DNA from: Arthrobacter sp. ISL-65 | Lineage (GTDB): Bacteria > Actinomycetota > Actinomycetes > Actinomycetales > Micrococcaceae | Reading direction: 5' to 3' | Length of the DNA: 64,000 nucleotides | NCBI RefSeq assembly: GCF_018613795.1 | Contig: NZ_JAGGPN010000015.1 | Span: forward strand, 109,896-173,895 | Notes under the pieces: generated by a model | What the model saw: only the letters and a program-made list of their open reading frames with translations | The model's database searches: none | What the model was told of the DNA's origin: nothing | Shown here: in pieces, positions 18,485 to 28,206 of the stretch | Layout: each line of letters opens with the position of its first letter | Numbering within the stretch: the first letter of the stretch is position 1 | Program-made: the position numbers and the translations under genes

Positions 18485-19240
18485 ATGTCTTCAACTGAAG
18501 AGCTTCTGAAGCGTCTCGGTGTCTTCATTGACGCCGGGACGCTTCGTCTTGCTCTCACACACCGTTCGTACGCCTACGAAAACGGCGGCATACCCACCAA
18601 CGAGCGCCTTGAGTTCCTGGGCGACTCCATCCTGGGCTTCTCCGTCACCGATGCGCTGTACCGCGACAACCCGACGCTCCCCGAGGGCGACCTGGCCAAG
18701 CGCCGGTCGGCCGTGGTGAGCACGCGCGCCCTCGCCGGCATCGGCCGCAGCCTGGGCATCGGGGACTACATTTACCTCGGCCAGGGGGAGAAGCTCACCG
18801 AAGGCAAGAACAAGGCCTCGATTCTGGCCGACACCATGGAAGCCCTCATTGGCGCCACCTACGTGTCCAACGACATCGAGACCGCCCGCCAGCTGGTGAT
18901 GCGCCTCGTCGGACCGCTCCTAAAGGACGCCGCCGCCCTCGGCGCCGGCACGGACTGGAAAACCAGCATCCAGGAGCTGGCCGCGGGACGGCAGCTGGGC
19001 AGCATCTACTACGCCGTCGAGGGCTCCGGCCCGGACCACGCGCGCACCTTCGTCGCCGTCCTCCAGATCGGCGGAACTGCCTACGGGAAGGGCTCCGGCC
19101 ACTCCAAGAAGGAAGCCGAGCAGGAAGCTGCCGCGGATGCCTGGCGGAAGCTTACGGGCGCGGAGTCCAAGGTCCTTGGCGCGGAGTCTGCACCGGCAGA
19201 TACAGCGGCGGCTCCTTTGGATTCCGCCGCGGGCAGCTAA
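18485..19240 (+). CDS. rnc: Ribonuclease III
   Basis: Double-strand-specific endoribonuclease that matures rRNA, 251 residues. The catalytic signature NERLEFLGDS is at 39-48. A second acidic site DTMEALIGA and a C-terminal dsRNA-binding domain (ELAAGRQLGSIYY...GKGSGHSKKEAEQEAA) are present. The tail after about residue 225 is Ala-rich and of low complexity. mutM begins 6 bases downstream. Confidence 0.96.
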   Translation: MSSTEELLKRLGVFIDAGTLRLALTHRSYAYENGGIPTNERLEFLGDSILGFSVTDALYRDNPTLPEGDLAKRRSAVVSTRALAGIGRSLGIGDYIYLGQGEKLTEGKNKASILADTMEALIGATYVSNDIETARQLVMRLVGPLLKDAAALGAGTDWKTSIQELAAGRQLGSIYYAVEGSGPDHARTFVAVLQIGGTAYGKGSGHSKKEAEQEAAADAWRKLTGAESKVLGAESAPADTAAAPLDSAAGS

Positions 19241-19246
19241 GCGCCG

Positions 19247-20218
19247 GTGCCTGAACTTCCCGAAGTCGAGGTAGTCCGCCGCGGCCTGGTCAACTGGGTC
19301 CGCGGCCGGACCATCACCGGCGTCGACGTTGTGGACCCCAGGTCCGTGCGCCGGCACGCGCTGGGGCCGGAGGATTTCGCCGGGAACCTTGAGGGAGCCA
19401 AAGTCCTCGACGTCGTCCGCCGGGGCAAGTTCCTCTGGATGCCGCTGCAGGAGAACGGCATGCCGAGCGGCAGTACCGGTAGCGGTATGTCTGGGCGGCC
19501 GGGCGTCGCGCTCATGGTCCACCTCGGCATGAGCGGCCAGCTCCTGATGCAGGACAGCTCCGTTCCGGGCGAGAAACACCTGAAGATCCGCCTGCGGCTG
19601 AGCCCGGAGGGGACCATGCCGGAGCAGTTGCGGTTCGTGGACCAGCGGATCTTCGGCGGCCTGTTCGTGACCACTCTTGTTCCCACGGACGACGGCGGAC
19701 CGGGCGGGATCGCGGAGGACCCGGTGCCGGTCATTGCGGAGGAAGCCTCGCACATCGCGCGTGACCCCCTGGATCCGCACTTTTCCTTTGACACCTTCTA
19801 CCGCCGCCTCCGGAAGCGGAAGACCGGGCTGAAACGCGCACTGCTGGACCAGGGGCTCGTGTCCGGGATCGGAAACATCTACGCTGACGAGGCCCTATGG
19901 CGGGCAAAGCTGCACTATGCACGGCCCACCGACACTCTCCGGCGGACTGAAGCCGAACGCGTCCTCGCCTCTGCCCGGGACGTGATGGCCGATGCCCTGG
20001 CCGCCGGCGGCACCAGCTTCGATTCCCTGTACGTCAACGTCAACGGCGCGTCCGGTTACTTTGAGCGGTCCCTCAATGCCTACGGCAGGGAGGGGGAGGA
20101 ATGCAGGCGCTGTGCAACCGCCGGAATCGTCAGCATCATGAAGCGCGAGCAGTTCATGAACCGTTCCTCCTACACCTGCCCGGTGTGCCAGCCGCGGCCA
20201 CGCAACGGCCGCTGGTGA
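19247..20218 (+). CDS. mutM: Formamidopyrimidine-DNA glycosylase
   Basis: Base-excision repair glycosylase/AP lyase removing 8-oxoguanine, 323 residues. The GTG start gives [14 protein letters not shown], so the catalytic Pro2 and Glu3 are in place. [10 protein letters not shown] and the C-terminal zinc finger CRRCATAG...TCPVCQ are intact. The protein is longer than the usual ~270-290 because of insertions in the first domain (for example [13 protein letters not shown], and the [10 protein letters not shown] region). Confidence 0.95.
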   Translation: MPELPEVEVVRRGLVNWVRGRTITGVDVVDPRSVRRHALGPEDFAGNLEGAKVLDVVRRGKFLWMPLQENGMPSGSTGSGMSGRPGVALMVHLGMSGQLLMQDSSVPGEKHLKIRLRLSPEGTMPEQLRFVDQRIFGGLFVTTLVPTDDGGPGGIAEDPVPVIAEEASHIARDPLDPHFSFDTFYRRLRKRKTGLKRALLDQGLVSGIGNIYADEALWRAKLHYARPTDTLRRTEAERVLASARDVMADALAAGGTSFDSLYVNVNGASGYFERSLNAYGREGEECRRCATAGIVSIMKREQFMNRSSYTCPVCQPRPRNGRW

Positions 20219-20338
20219 CCATTGACACCTTGGTTGAAAAGGCCCGGAACGCCGTAAATCCGGGGATCCCGGCCCCATAGCCAGTAGATTTGGTGGAGGA
20301 CCAGCACCCGCTGCCGCCACCTATGGAGATCTGAAACC

Positions 20339-23300
20339 TTGCACCTCAAAAGTCTGACCGTCCGGGGCTTCAAGTCGTTTGCGTCGGCCACGACGTTCGA
20401 CTTTGAGCCTGGCGTCACGGCGGTCGTCGGGCCAAACGGCTCGGGCAAGTCCAACGTCGTGGACGCCTTGGCCTGGGTCATGGGGGAGCAGGGTGCCAAA
20501 ACCCTCCGCGGCGGCAAGATGGAGGACGTCATCTTTGCCGGCACGTCCGGCCGACCGCCCCTAGGCCGGGCACACGTCTCGCTCACCATCGACAACGCCG
20601 ACGGCGCCCTGCCGATCGAGTACAGCGAAGTCACCATCTCGCGCACGCTCTTCCGCACAGGCGGTTCCGAGTACGCCATCAACGGCTCGGCGTGCCGGCT
20701 CCTGGACATCCAGGAACTCCTCTCCGACTCCGGACTCGGCCGCGAAATGCACGTCATCGTGGGACAGGGGCAGCTGGACCGGGTGCTGCACGCCACTCCC
20801 GAGGACCGCAGGGGCTTCATCGAAGAAGCCGCCGGCATCCTCAAACACCGGCGGCGCAAGGAGAAGACCGTCCGCAAGCTGGAGGCAATGCAGGCCAACC
20901 TCCAGCGGCTCAGCGACCTGACCGGGGAAATCCGCCGGCAGCTCACACCGCTTGGCAAGCAGGCAGAGGTGGCACGGCGCGCGCAGACCGTCCAGTTCGA
21001 GGTCCGCGACGCCCGCGCCAGGCTGCTGGCCGATGATCTGGTCCAGCTCCAGAACACCCTTGCACAGGACATCGCCGACGAGTCCGCGCTCAAGGCGCGG
21101 CGCGCCGTCGTCGAAACCCGGCTTGCGGAAGGCCGCCGGCGGCAGGCTTCCCTGGAGCAGCTTGCGGCGGAGGCGACCCCGCAGCTGAACGCCGCCCGGG
21201 ACACGTGGTACCAGCTGTCCGCAGGACGGGAGCGGCTGCGCGCCCTCGCGTCCCTGGCCCACGAACGCTGCCGCCTGCTGGGATCCGCGGATCCAGCGCC
21301 GGAGCCTGGCCGGGACCCGGACCAGCTGGAGCGGCAGGCCGCACGGGTCCGCGGCGAGCAGTCGGACCTGGAAAAGGACATCCTCGCCGGGCGCGCCGGG
21401 CTCGACGCCGCCACCGCCGCCAAGTCGGCGGCTGAGGATGCCGCGGCGGCCGAGGAGAAGCGGCTCACCGCCGCGCTGCGCGCGGCCGCCGACCGGCGTG
21501 AGGGCCTGGCGCGGCTGGCCGGCCAGGTGGGCGCGGCGCGGTCAAAGGTGGAATCTGCCCAAGCCGAAGTGGGCAGGCTGCGCGAGTCCCTGGCCGCCGG
21601 CGATGAGCGCCGCCGGCATGCCCAGTCGGAGTTCACCGCGCTGGAATCGCAGGTGGCGGGCGTCGAGGACGGCGAGGAAACCCTTGATGCCGAATACGAG
21701 GACGCCAGCGCCGCCCTCGACGGCATCCTCGCGGAGATCGACTCGCTGAAAAGCACCGAGCGCGACGCCGTCCGCGAACGGGACGCGCTGAGGGCGCGGC
21801 ACGAGGCCCTTCAGCTGGGCCTCAACCGCAAGGACGGCTCCGAGCATGTCCTCGGTGCCGGGGTGGCTGGCACCGTCGGCCCGCTGGCGACGGCACTGAC
21901 CGTTGAACCGGGCTATGAGGCCGCCGTCGCTGCAGCCCTGGGCAGCGCTTCGGATGCCATCGTGGTGCGGGACGCCGGAACGGCAGCAGAATTGGTCCGC
22001 CTCCTCAGGGACGACGACGCCGGCCGCGCCACGCTGCTGCTACTCGAGGAAGCGGCACCTCCCGCAGGAGCGCCCGCTGCCGCAGGAAAACCCGCTGCAG
22101 GAAGGGGTGCCCTGCCAGCCGGGGCCCGCCCGGCCGCGGACCTGGTAACGGCCTCCGGAACCACGGCGGCGGCCGTGCGTACACTGCTCGCTGCCACCGC
22201 CGTCGTCGAGGATCATGACACGGCGGCGGAGCTGGTCGCCGGGCGTCCCGACCTTACCGCCGTGACGCTCGCCGGCGATGTGTTCACCGCTTTGACCGTC
22301 ACCGGCGGTTCCGCGAAGGCGCCCTCACTGCTTGAGGTGCAGGCCGCCGTCGACGACGCCGCGTCCCGCCTGACGGCGGTCACCGCCGGGCTGGAGCAGG
22401 GCCGCTTTGCCCTGGCTGCCGCCGAGGCCCGGCGCGCCGAGGCGCAGGAACGCGCGGACGCCGCGCTGGAGCGCCTGCACGAATCGGATGCCCGGCTGGC
22501 AGCGGTGGCCGAACGGCTGGGCCACCTCAACTCGGTCCTGCGCAGCGCCGTCGGCGAAAGCGAACGGCTCGCCGCGTCACTGGCCCGTGCCGAGGCAAAC
22601 ATTGTCACCGAGCAGGAGGCGCTGACGGCGGTGACCGCCCGGCTTGCGGCAGCACAGGACGCGCCCGCCGAAGAGGAACCGTCCACGGAACAGCGGGACG
22701 CGCTGGCCCTGGCCGCATCACAGGCACGGTCGGCAGAAATGGAAGCCCGGCTGTCCCTGCGAAGCCGGGAGGAACAGCTCACGGCCATCCGCAATCGGGC
22801 CACTTCGCTGGAACGGGCAGCGGCCTCGGAACGCCGGGCCCGGGAACAGGCGGCCGAACGGGCCCGCCGTCGAAGGATTCAAGCCAAACGGGCGGCAGCT
22901 GTCTCGACGGCGGCCGAGCAGCTGATCCGGTTCAGTAACGTTTCCGTTGAGCTGGCAGGCCGGGAACGGGACGGCGCCGAGCAGATCCGGGAGCAGCGGG
23001 ACCGGGAACTGGCCGACATCCGTATGGCCAACGACGCGCTGGCCCGCGAACTCGCGGAGCTGACCGACTCCGTGCACCGCGACGAGCTGGTTCGTGCCCA
23101 GCAGCGGCTCCGGATCGAGGCGCTGGAAACGAAGTCGGTGGAGGAGCTGGGGCTGACGGCGGACCAGCTCGTGGCAGACTACGGGCCGGACCAGCCGGTG
23201 CCCCTGCCTGCCGCCGCGTCCACGGACAAGTGGGCGGCGCTGCGGACAGAGGTTGATGCCGAGGGCCAGCCGGTAGTGGAGGGCGTGCCGTTCGTCCGCG

Positions 23301-23950
23301 AGGAGCAGGAAAAGCGGCTCCGCAAGGCGGAACGGGACCTGTCATCGCTGGGCAAGGTCAACCCCCTGGCGCTGGAGGAGTTCGCCGCTCTGGAGGAACG
23401 CCACCAGTTCCTCAGCACCCAGCTGGAGGACCTCAAGGCCAGCCGCAAGGACCTGCTGGACATCATCAAGGAAGTGGATGACCGCGTGCAAAAGGTCTTC
23501 TCGGAGGCCTTCGCGGACACCTCCGCCCAGTTTGTGCGGGTCTTCGGGCGGCTCTTCCCCGGCGGGGAGGGAAGGCTGGTTCTGACCGACCCCGCGGACA
23601 TGCTCACCACCGGCATCGAGGTGGAGGCCCGGCCCGCGGGCAAGAAAATCAAGCGGCTGTCCCTGCTGTCCGGCGGCGAGCGGTCGCTCACCGCGGTGGC
23701 CCTGCTCGTGGCCATCTTCAAGGCCCGGCCCTCGCCGTTCTACGTCATGGACGAGGTCGAAGCGGCCCTCGATGACACCAACCTCGGCAGGCTCATCACG
23801 ATCTTCGAAGAACTCCGCGAATCCAGCCAGCTGATCGTGATTACCCACCAGAAGCGGACCATGGAGGTGGCCGACGCGCTCTACGGCGTGACCATGCGGG
23901 GCGACGGCGTCTCCACCGTCATCAGCCAGCGGCTCGGAGCGGACGTCTAG
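20339..23950 (+). CDS. smc: Chromosome segregation protein SMC
   Basis: Condensin ATPase of 1203 residues. Walker A GPNGSGKSN is at 31-39, long coiled coils flank a hinge at about 500-690, the ABC signature LSGGERSLTAVALL is near 1110, and Walker B YVMDEVEAALDD is near 1135. The hinge holds an unusual Ala/Pro/Gly-rich insertion at about residues 569-602. The start is TTG 20339 (MHLKSLTVRGFKSF). The Smc-ftsY order is conserved. No scpA/scpB is in the window. Confidence 0.97.
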   Translation: MHLKSLTVRGFKSFASATTFDFEPGVTAVVGPNGSGKSNVVDALAWVMGEQGAKTLRGGKMEDVIFAGTSGRPPLGRAHVSLTIDNADGALPIEYSEVTISRTLFRTGGSEYAINGSACRLLDIQELLSDSGLGREMHVIVGQGQLDRVLHATPEDRRGFIEEAAGILKHRRRKEKTVRKLEAMQANLQRLSDLTGEIRRQLTPLGKQAEVARRAQTVQFEVRDARARLLADDLVQLQNTLAQDIADESALKARRAVVETRLAEGRRRQASLEQLAAEATPQLNAARDTWYQLSAGRERLRALASLAHERCRLLGSADPAPEPGRDPDQLERQAARVRGEQSDLEKDILAGRAGLDAATAAKSAAEDAAAAEEKRLTAALRAAADRREGLARLAGQVGAARSKVESAQAEVGRLRESLAAGDERRRHAQSEFTALESQVAGVEDGEETLDAEYEDASAALDGILAEIDSLKSTERDAVRERDALRARHEALQLGLNRKDGSEHVLGAGVAGTVGPLATALTVEPGYEAAVAAALGSASDAIVVRDAGTAAELVRLLRDDDAGRATLLLLEEAAPPAGAPAAAGKPAAGRGALPAGARPAADLVTASGTTAAAVRTLLAATAVVEDHDTAAELVAGRPDLTAVTLAGDVFTALTVTGGSAKAPSLLEVQAAVDDAASRLTAVTAGLEQGRFALAAAEARRAEAQERADAALERLHESDARLAAVAERLGHLNSVLRSAVGESERLAASLARAEANIVTEQEALTAVTARLAAAQDAPAEEEPSTEQRDALALAASQARSAEMEARLSLRSREEQLTAIRNRATSLERAAASERRAREQAAERARRRRIQAKRAAAVSTAAEQLIRFSNVSVELAGRERDGAEQIREQRDRELADIRMANDALARELAELTDSVHRDELVRAQQRLRIEALETKSVEELGLTADQLVADYGPDQPVPLPAAASTDKWAALRTEVDAEGQPVVEGVPFVREEQEKRLRKAERDLSSLGKVNPLALEEFAALEERHQFLSTQLEDLKASRKDLLDIIKEVDDRVQKVFSEAFADTSAQFVRVFGRLFPGGEGRLVLTDPADMLTTGIEVEARPAGKKIKRLSLLSGGERSLTAVALLVAIFKARPSPFYVMDEVEAALDDTNLGRLITIFEELRESSQLIVITHQKRTMEVADALYGVTMRGDGVSTVISQRLGADV

Positions 23951-23958
23951 GGGACCTC

Positions 23959-24010
23959 CAGGACCGTTTCTCAGGACGGTCTTTCAGGACGGTCGTTCAG
24001 GACGGCGGCG
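23959..24010. repeat. 13-bp tandem repeat, four units
   Basis: Four consecutive 13-base units starting CAGGAC at 23959, 23972, 23985 and 23998. The middle two differ by one base (CAGGACGGTCTTT and CAGGACGGTCGTT), and the outer two are diverged. They lie between smc and ftsY, 8 bases after the smc stop. Confidence 0.8.
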
Positions 24011-24075
24011 GCCGTGGCTGTCCGCGCTGCCCGCCGCTTGCGGGAAGCTCCTGTGGCTTGTGAGAAGCTAGGGGT

Positions 24076-25293
24076 GTGAATGACATTATCCCCATTCTTC
24101 TGCCCATTCTGGCTGCCCTGGTAGTTATCGGCGGGCTGGTCCCGGTGCTGATGAAGGCCCGGAAATCCCGCACACAATACCTCGGCACCCGGGACGCCAA
24201 CGACCCCGTTGAGCCGCTCGGAGGCGGAGGGACCCTCCTCGAGGACCGCCCCACGGCGCCTCCGACGCCTGCCGACCGTCAGGCGCCGGACGCCGTCGAC
24301 CTTGAAGGACTGGAAGCCGACGTCCCGGACGACGCCGCCGGCCTGGAAACCATTCCGGTGGAGACGCCACTGCCCGTGGCCGGGCGGCTCATCCGCCTCC
24401 GGGAGCGCCTGGTCAAGTCCAACAACGTGCTCGGCAAAGGCCTGCTGGCACTGCTCGCCAGCGACAAGATCGACGAGAACGTCTGGGACGAGGTGGAGGA
24501 AACCCTGCTCCTGGCCGATCTTGGCACTGAACCGACCATGCAACTCGTGGACGCGCTCCGCGAACGCGTCAAGGTCATGGGCACACGCGACCCCGAGCAC
24601 GTCAAGGCGCTGCTCCGGGAAGAGCTCATCAAGATCGTGGACCCGTCGATGGACCGGAGCCTGCGGACTGAACGGCACGCGGACCGGCCCGCCGTCGTGA
24701 TGGTGGTCGGTGTAAACGGCGTGGGCAAGACCACCACCGTGGGCAAGCTGGCCCGCGTGCTCGTGGCGGAGGACAAGGACGTGATCCTCGGCGCGGCGGA
24801 CACCTTCCGCGCCGCCGCCGCCGAACAGCTGGCCACCTGGGGACAGCGTGTGGGGGTTCCCACGGTGAAGTCCGACATTGACGGCGCGGACCCGGCGTCC
24901 GTCGCGTACGAGGCCGTCAAGGCCGGCATCGACCAGGAAGTCGACGTCGTCATGATCGACACCGCCGGCCGCCTGCAGAACAAGGTCGGCCTGATGGACG
25001 AACTCAGCAAGGTCAAGCGCGTCGTGGAAAAGCTGGCAGAGGTGGACGAGGTCCTCCTGGTGCTGGATGCCACGACCGGCCAGAACGGGCTGAACCAGGC
25101 GCGGGTCTTCGCGGAGGTCGTCAACATCACCGGCATCGTGCTGACCAAGCTGGACGGAACCGCCAAGGGCGGCATCGTGGTCGCCATCCAAAAGAGCCTT
25201 GGAGTACCCGTGAAGCTCATCGGCCTCGGCGAAGGTGCGGACGATCTCGCGCCGTTCGAGACCGAGGCTTTCGTCGACGCCCTCCTGAACTAA
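24076..25293 (+). CDS. ftsY: Signal recognition particle receptor FtsY
   Basis: SRP receptor GTPase, 405 residues. The N-terminal segment IIPILLPILAALVVIGGLVPVL is a true transmembrane anchor, as in other actinobacterial FtsY. It is followed by an acidic, Pro-rich linker and the NG domain. GTPase motifs are GVNGVGKTTT (212-221), DTFRAAAAEQL, DTAGR and TKLDGTAKGG. Partner Ffh is encoded at 30.1 kb. The GTG start is at 24076. It converges on the MFS gene across the palindrome at 25304-25369. Confidence 0.97.
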   Translation: MNDIIPILLPILAALVVIGGLVPVLMKARKSRTQYLGTRDANDPVEPLGGGGTLLEDRPTAPPTPADRQAPDAVDLEGLEADVPDDAAGLETIPVETPLPVAGRLIRLRERLVKSNNVLGKGLLALLASDKIDENVWDEVEETLLLADLGTEPTMQLVDALRERVKVMGTRDPEHVKALLREELIKIVDPSMDRSLRTERHADRPAVVMVVGVNGVGKTTTVGKLARVLVAEDKDVILGAADTFRAAAAEQLATWGQRVGVPTVKSDIDGADPASVAYEAVKAGIDQEVDVVMIDTAGRLQNKVGLMDELSKVKRVVEKLAEVDEVLLVLDATTGQNGLNQARVFAEVVNITGIVLTKLDGTAKGGIVVAIQKSLGVPVKLIGLGEGADDLAPFETEAFVDALLN

Positions 25294-25303
25294 GGCCCGA
25301 TCT

Positions 25304-25369
25304 CCCAAGTAGGTAGCAGCAGTAGGCGTTCCCAGCCTTGGGAACGCCCCCTGCTGCTACCTAGTTGGG
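25304..25369. repeat. Dispersed 66-bp palindrome, copy 2; possible bidirectional terminator
   Basis: Two 33-base arms pair almost end to end: CCCAA, TAGGTAGCAGCAG and GGCGTTCCCA match their complements, with mismatches only at three small spots. It fills the gap between ftsY and the convergent MFS gene, which ends 2 bases later. The same core occurs at 1824-1889. Terminator activity is inferred from position and symmetry; there is no long T-run. Confidence 0.8.
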
Positions 25370-25371
25370 TT

Positions 25372-26625
25372 TTAAGGGGTGGTGTCGGCAGGCTGGCGGT
25401 GCACCGTTTCCCGCGCGGCCAGCCAGCCCACCGCGGCGACCAGCAGCACGGCACCTGTGGCTGCGAAGGCCCAGCTGTAACCCAGCCGGTCGGCCAGCAG
25501 ACCGACGAGCACCGGCCCGAGGATGGCACCTATGTCCGACGTCATCTGGTAGGCCGCCAGCACAGGTCCGCCCGACCGTTCGCGGCCGATCACATCGGCA
25601 ACCGCCGCCTGCTGCGCCGGGTTGAGCATTCCCGCGCCCACGCCGGCCAGCAACGACGCGGCCAGGAACCACCACAGCCCCTGGGTGAGGCCGATTCCTG
25701 CCGTGGCTGCGCCGGTGACCACGAGGCCGGCCACCATCATCGGCTTCCGGCCCAGGCTGTCGGCGAGCCTGCCAGAAACGGTCAGGGCGAGGGCGTTTCC
25801 GGCTGCGAAAACTGCCAGTGCCCAGCCGGCCGCCTCCGGCCCGGAGCCCAGGGCCGTGACGGCAAACAGCGGCACCGTGGCCATGCGCACACCAAAAGTT
25901 GCCCAGCCGTTGGCGAAGCTGGACAGCATGGCGGCCCGGTAGGCACTGTCGCCGAAGGCCTCGCCGAGTTTCATGGCCGGGGCGCCCGCTGCCTCGCCAC
26001 GGGCTGAGCCGGGAACATGGCTGAGCTGCGTCTGCACCACCAGGGCCGCCAGGACGAGCGCGGCCGCATAGGCCAGGAACGGGATGCGCAGGCCGAAGCC
26101 GGCGAGCAGGCCGCCGACGATGGGCCCGCAGACGTTGCCGATCAGGAACGCCGACGCGTACGCGCCGGACACCCGGCCACGGCTCTCCGGCGGCGCCAGC
26201 CTGATGACCAGCGCCATCGATGCCACCGTGAACATGACCGATCCGGCACCGCCCAGCCCGCGGAACACCAGCAGCTGCCAGTAGTTCTGGGCGAAGGCGC
26301 AGGCCGCGGTGGACGCAGCCACGATGAGCAGGCCGGCGACGTAGACCGGACGTTCGCCGAGCCTGCCGATCAGGGCACCGCCGGCAGGCGCGAACAGCAG
26401 CCGCATGAGCGCAAAGATGCTGACGATGACAGCGGCGGCCGTCGCGCCGACGTCGAACGTGGTGGCGAATTGTGGCAGCACCGGAGCAACGAGGCCAAAG
26501 CCCAGAGCTATCAGGAAGGCTGCGACGAGCATCACCTTGATGTCACGGGGCAGCGGAGCACCGTTGGGGCGGCGGACCGCCGAAAACCGTGGTTTGCCCG
26601 CGGCGTTACGGGGGAGTGGCGTCAT
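25372..26625 (-). CDS. MFS transporter, drug/multidrug exporter type
   Basis: A 417-residue major facilitator with about 12 hydrophobic segments, for example VMLVAAFLIALGFGLVAPVLP and VYVAGLLIVAASTAACAF. Motif A-like GGALIGRLGERPVYV lies between TM2 and TM3, and GRLADSLGRKPMM repeats it in the second half. The substrate is unknown. Sequence type fits DHA1-like exporters. The start is ATG 26625 (MTPLPRNAAG) with AGGA 11 bases upstream. An ATG at 26691 lies within the candidate nitrogen-regulatory region and is less likely. It is divergent from amt. Confidence 0.85.
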   Translation of the reverse strand: MTPLPRNAAGKPRFSAVRRPNGAPLPRDIKVMLVAAFLIALGFGLVAPVLPQFATTFDVGATAAAVIVSIFALMRLLFAPAGGALIGRLGERPVYVAGLLIVAASTAACAFAQNYWQLLVFRGLGGAGSVMFTVASMALVIRLAPPESRGRVSGAYASAFLIGNVCGPIVGGLLAGFGLRIPFLAYAAALVLAALVVQTQLSHVPGSARGEAAGAPAMKLGEAFGDSAYRAAMLSSFANGWATFGVRMATVPLFAVTALGSGPEAAGWALAVFAAGNALALTVSGRLADSLGRKPMMVAGLVVTGAATAGIGLTQGLWWFLAASLLAGVGAGMLNPAQQAAVADVIGRERSGGPVLAAYQMTSDIGAILGPVLVGLLADRLGYSWAFAATGAVLLVAAVGWLAARETVHRQPADTTP

Positions 26626-26673
26626 GGAGCGGAGAATCCTTGCGAAACAGGCGGACGGGCGTTTGGGGGCGAT

Positions 26674-26700
26674 GAAACATAACCGTAACAAGCAGGATAT
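26674..26700 (+). promoter_or_regulatory. Candidate GlnR-type boxes upstream of amt-glnB
   Basis: GAAAC-N6-GTAAC-N6-GATAT is spaced exactly as in actinobacterial GlnR sites (alternating GTnAC and GAAAC-like boxes every 11 bases). The third box is degenerate. It is about 150 bases before the amt ATG and between divergent MFS and amt genes. Nitrogen control is inferred from spacing and from the target gene. Confidence 0.35.
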
Positions 26701-26850
26701 GCACCATTTACGTCAGGGAGGTTGTTGTAACAGGCCCGCAATCTAAATCCTCCGCCAGCGAAACACACCGCGGCAAAACTTGATTCAGGACGCAAAAGGC
26801 GTTGGGCAGGCGGATCACTCCGCAGCATTCGATCAGAGAGGACGTGCACC

Positions 26851-28206
26851 ATGGAACTTACCGCAGGTCACGTATGGCTCATGGTGGCGGCGGCACTCGT
26901 GCTGTTCATGACACCAGGTCTGGCATTTTTCTACGGCGGCATGACGCGCGCCAAGGCTGCACTGAACATGATGATGATGAGCTTCATCTCCATCGGCATG
27001 GTCGGCGTGGTGTGGGTACTTTGGGGCGCATCGATGAGCTCCGGCGAGGGATTCCTGCAGATTGTCGGGAACCCGTTCGCCACCTTCGGCCTCGAGGGCA
27101 TCACCACCCCTGACGGCCTCATCAAGGTCGGCTACGCGGCCACGTTCGCAATCATCACGGTTGCCCTCATCAGCGGCGCCATCGCGGACCGCGCGAAGTT
27201 CGGCGCCTGGAGCGTCTTCGTGCCCGTCTGGGTCACGCTGGTGTACTGCCCCCTCGCCTACATGGTCTGGGGTGGTGGCCTCTTCGGCCCCGAGGGCGCC
27301 ATTGGCAAGGCTCTCGGCCCCGCGATCGACTTCGCCGGCGGCACCGTGGTTCACATCAACGCCGGCGTGGCTGCGCTGATCTTGGTCCTCATCATCGGCA
27401 ACCGCAAGGGCTTCGGCAAGGACCCGAACCACCGCCCGCACAACATCCCGTTCGTCATGCTCGGCGCGGCCATCCTGTGGTTCGGCTGGTTCGGCTTCAA
27501 TGGCGGCGCCGCAACCACCGCGGAACAGGGCGGCCTGATCTGGATCAACACCCTGGCGGCTCCGGCTGCAGCCATGCTCGGCTGGCTGGTCACCGAACGC
27601 GTCCGTGACGGCCACCCCACCTCGCTGGGTGCTGCCTCCGGTGTGGTCGCCGGCCTCGTCGCCATCACCCCGGCCTGTGCAAACGTGAGCCCGGTCGGTG
27701 CCCTTGGACTCGGCGTCGTCGCCGGTGTGGCCTCCGCCCTCGCCGTCGGCCTCAAGTTCCGCTGGGGCTTCGATGACTCGCTCGACGTCGTCGGCGTCCA
27801 CCTCGTCTCCGGCATCATCGGCACCGTGGCCCTCGGCTTCATCGCCCTCCCCGCCGACGGCGTGGGCGGCGGCCTCTTCTACGGTGGCGGCTTCACCCAG
27901 CTCTGGGCCCAGCTGGCGGCAGCGGGCATTTCCATCGCCTACTCAGCCATCCTGACCGCGATCATCGCACTGGCCATCCACAAGACCATGGGCTTCCGTG
28001 TCTCCCAGGAGCAGGAAGCGGTGGGAGTGGACCTCAGCCTGCACGCAGAAACCGCCTACGAGTTCGGCGTCGGCGGCCACGGCGGCAGCTTCCAGCCCCT
28101 GCATGAGCTCATCACCGGCGGACAGGCCAGCGGCGACGCGGTAGCGGCAGGCACCGACGGCAAGAAGGCATCAGCAGCAACAGGTAAGGAAAGCGTGGGG
28201 GCATGA
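26851..28206 (+). CDS. amt: Ammonium transporter
   Basis: Amt/MEP/Rh channel with 11 expected transmembrane segments, 451 residues. The pore twin histidines are His168 (VVHINAG) and His317 (GVHLVSG), close to E. coli AmtB numbering. LAFFYGGMTRAK is the N-terminal signature. After the last membrane segment there is a polar tail of about 70 residues (GFRVSQEQEAVGVD...), with an Ala/Gly-rich end. It overlaps glnB by ATGA, the normal pairing of channel and PII regulator. Confidence 0.97.
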   Translation: MELTAGHVWLMVAAALVLFMTPGLAFFYGGMTRAKAALNMMMMSFISIGMVGVVWVLWGASMSSGEGFLQIVGNPFATFGLEGITTPDGLIKVGYAATFAIITVALISGAIADRAKFGAWSVFVPVWVTLVYCPLAYMVWGGGLFGPEGAIGKALGPAIDFAGGTVVHINAGVAALILVLIIGNRKGFGKDPNHRPHNIPFVMLGAAILWFGWFGFNGGAATTAEQGGLIWINTLAAPAAAMLGWLVTERVRDGHPTSLGAASGVVAGLVAITPACANVSPVGALGLGVVAGVASALAVGLKFRWGFDDSLDVVGVHLVSGIIGTVALGFIALPADGVGGGLFYGGGFTQLWAQLAAAGISIAYSAILTAIIALAIHKTMGFRVSQEQEAVGVDLSLHAETAYEFGVGGHGGSFQPLHELITGGQASGDAVAAGTDGKKASAATGKESVGA

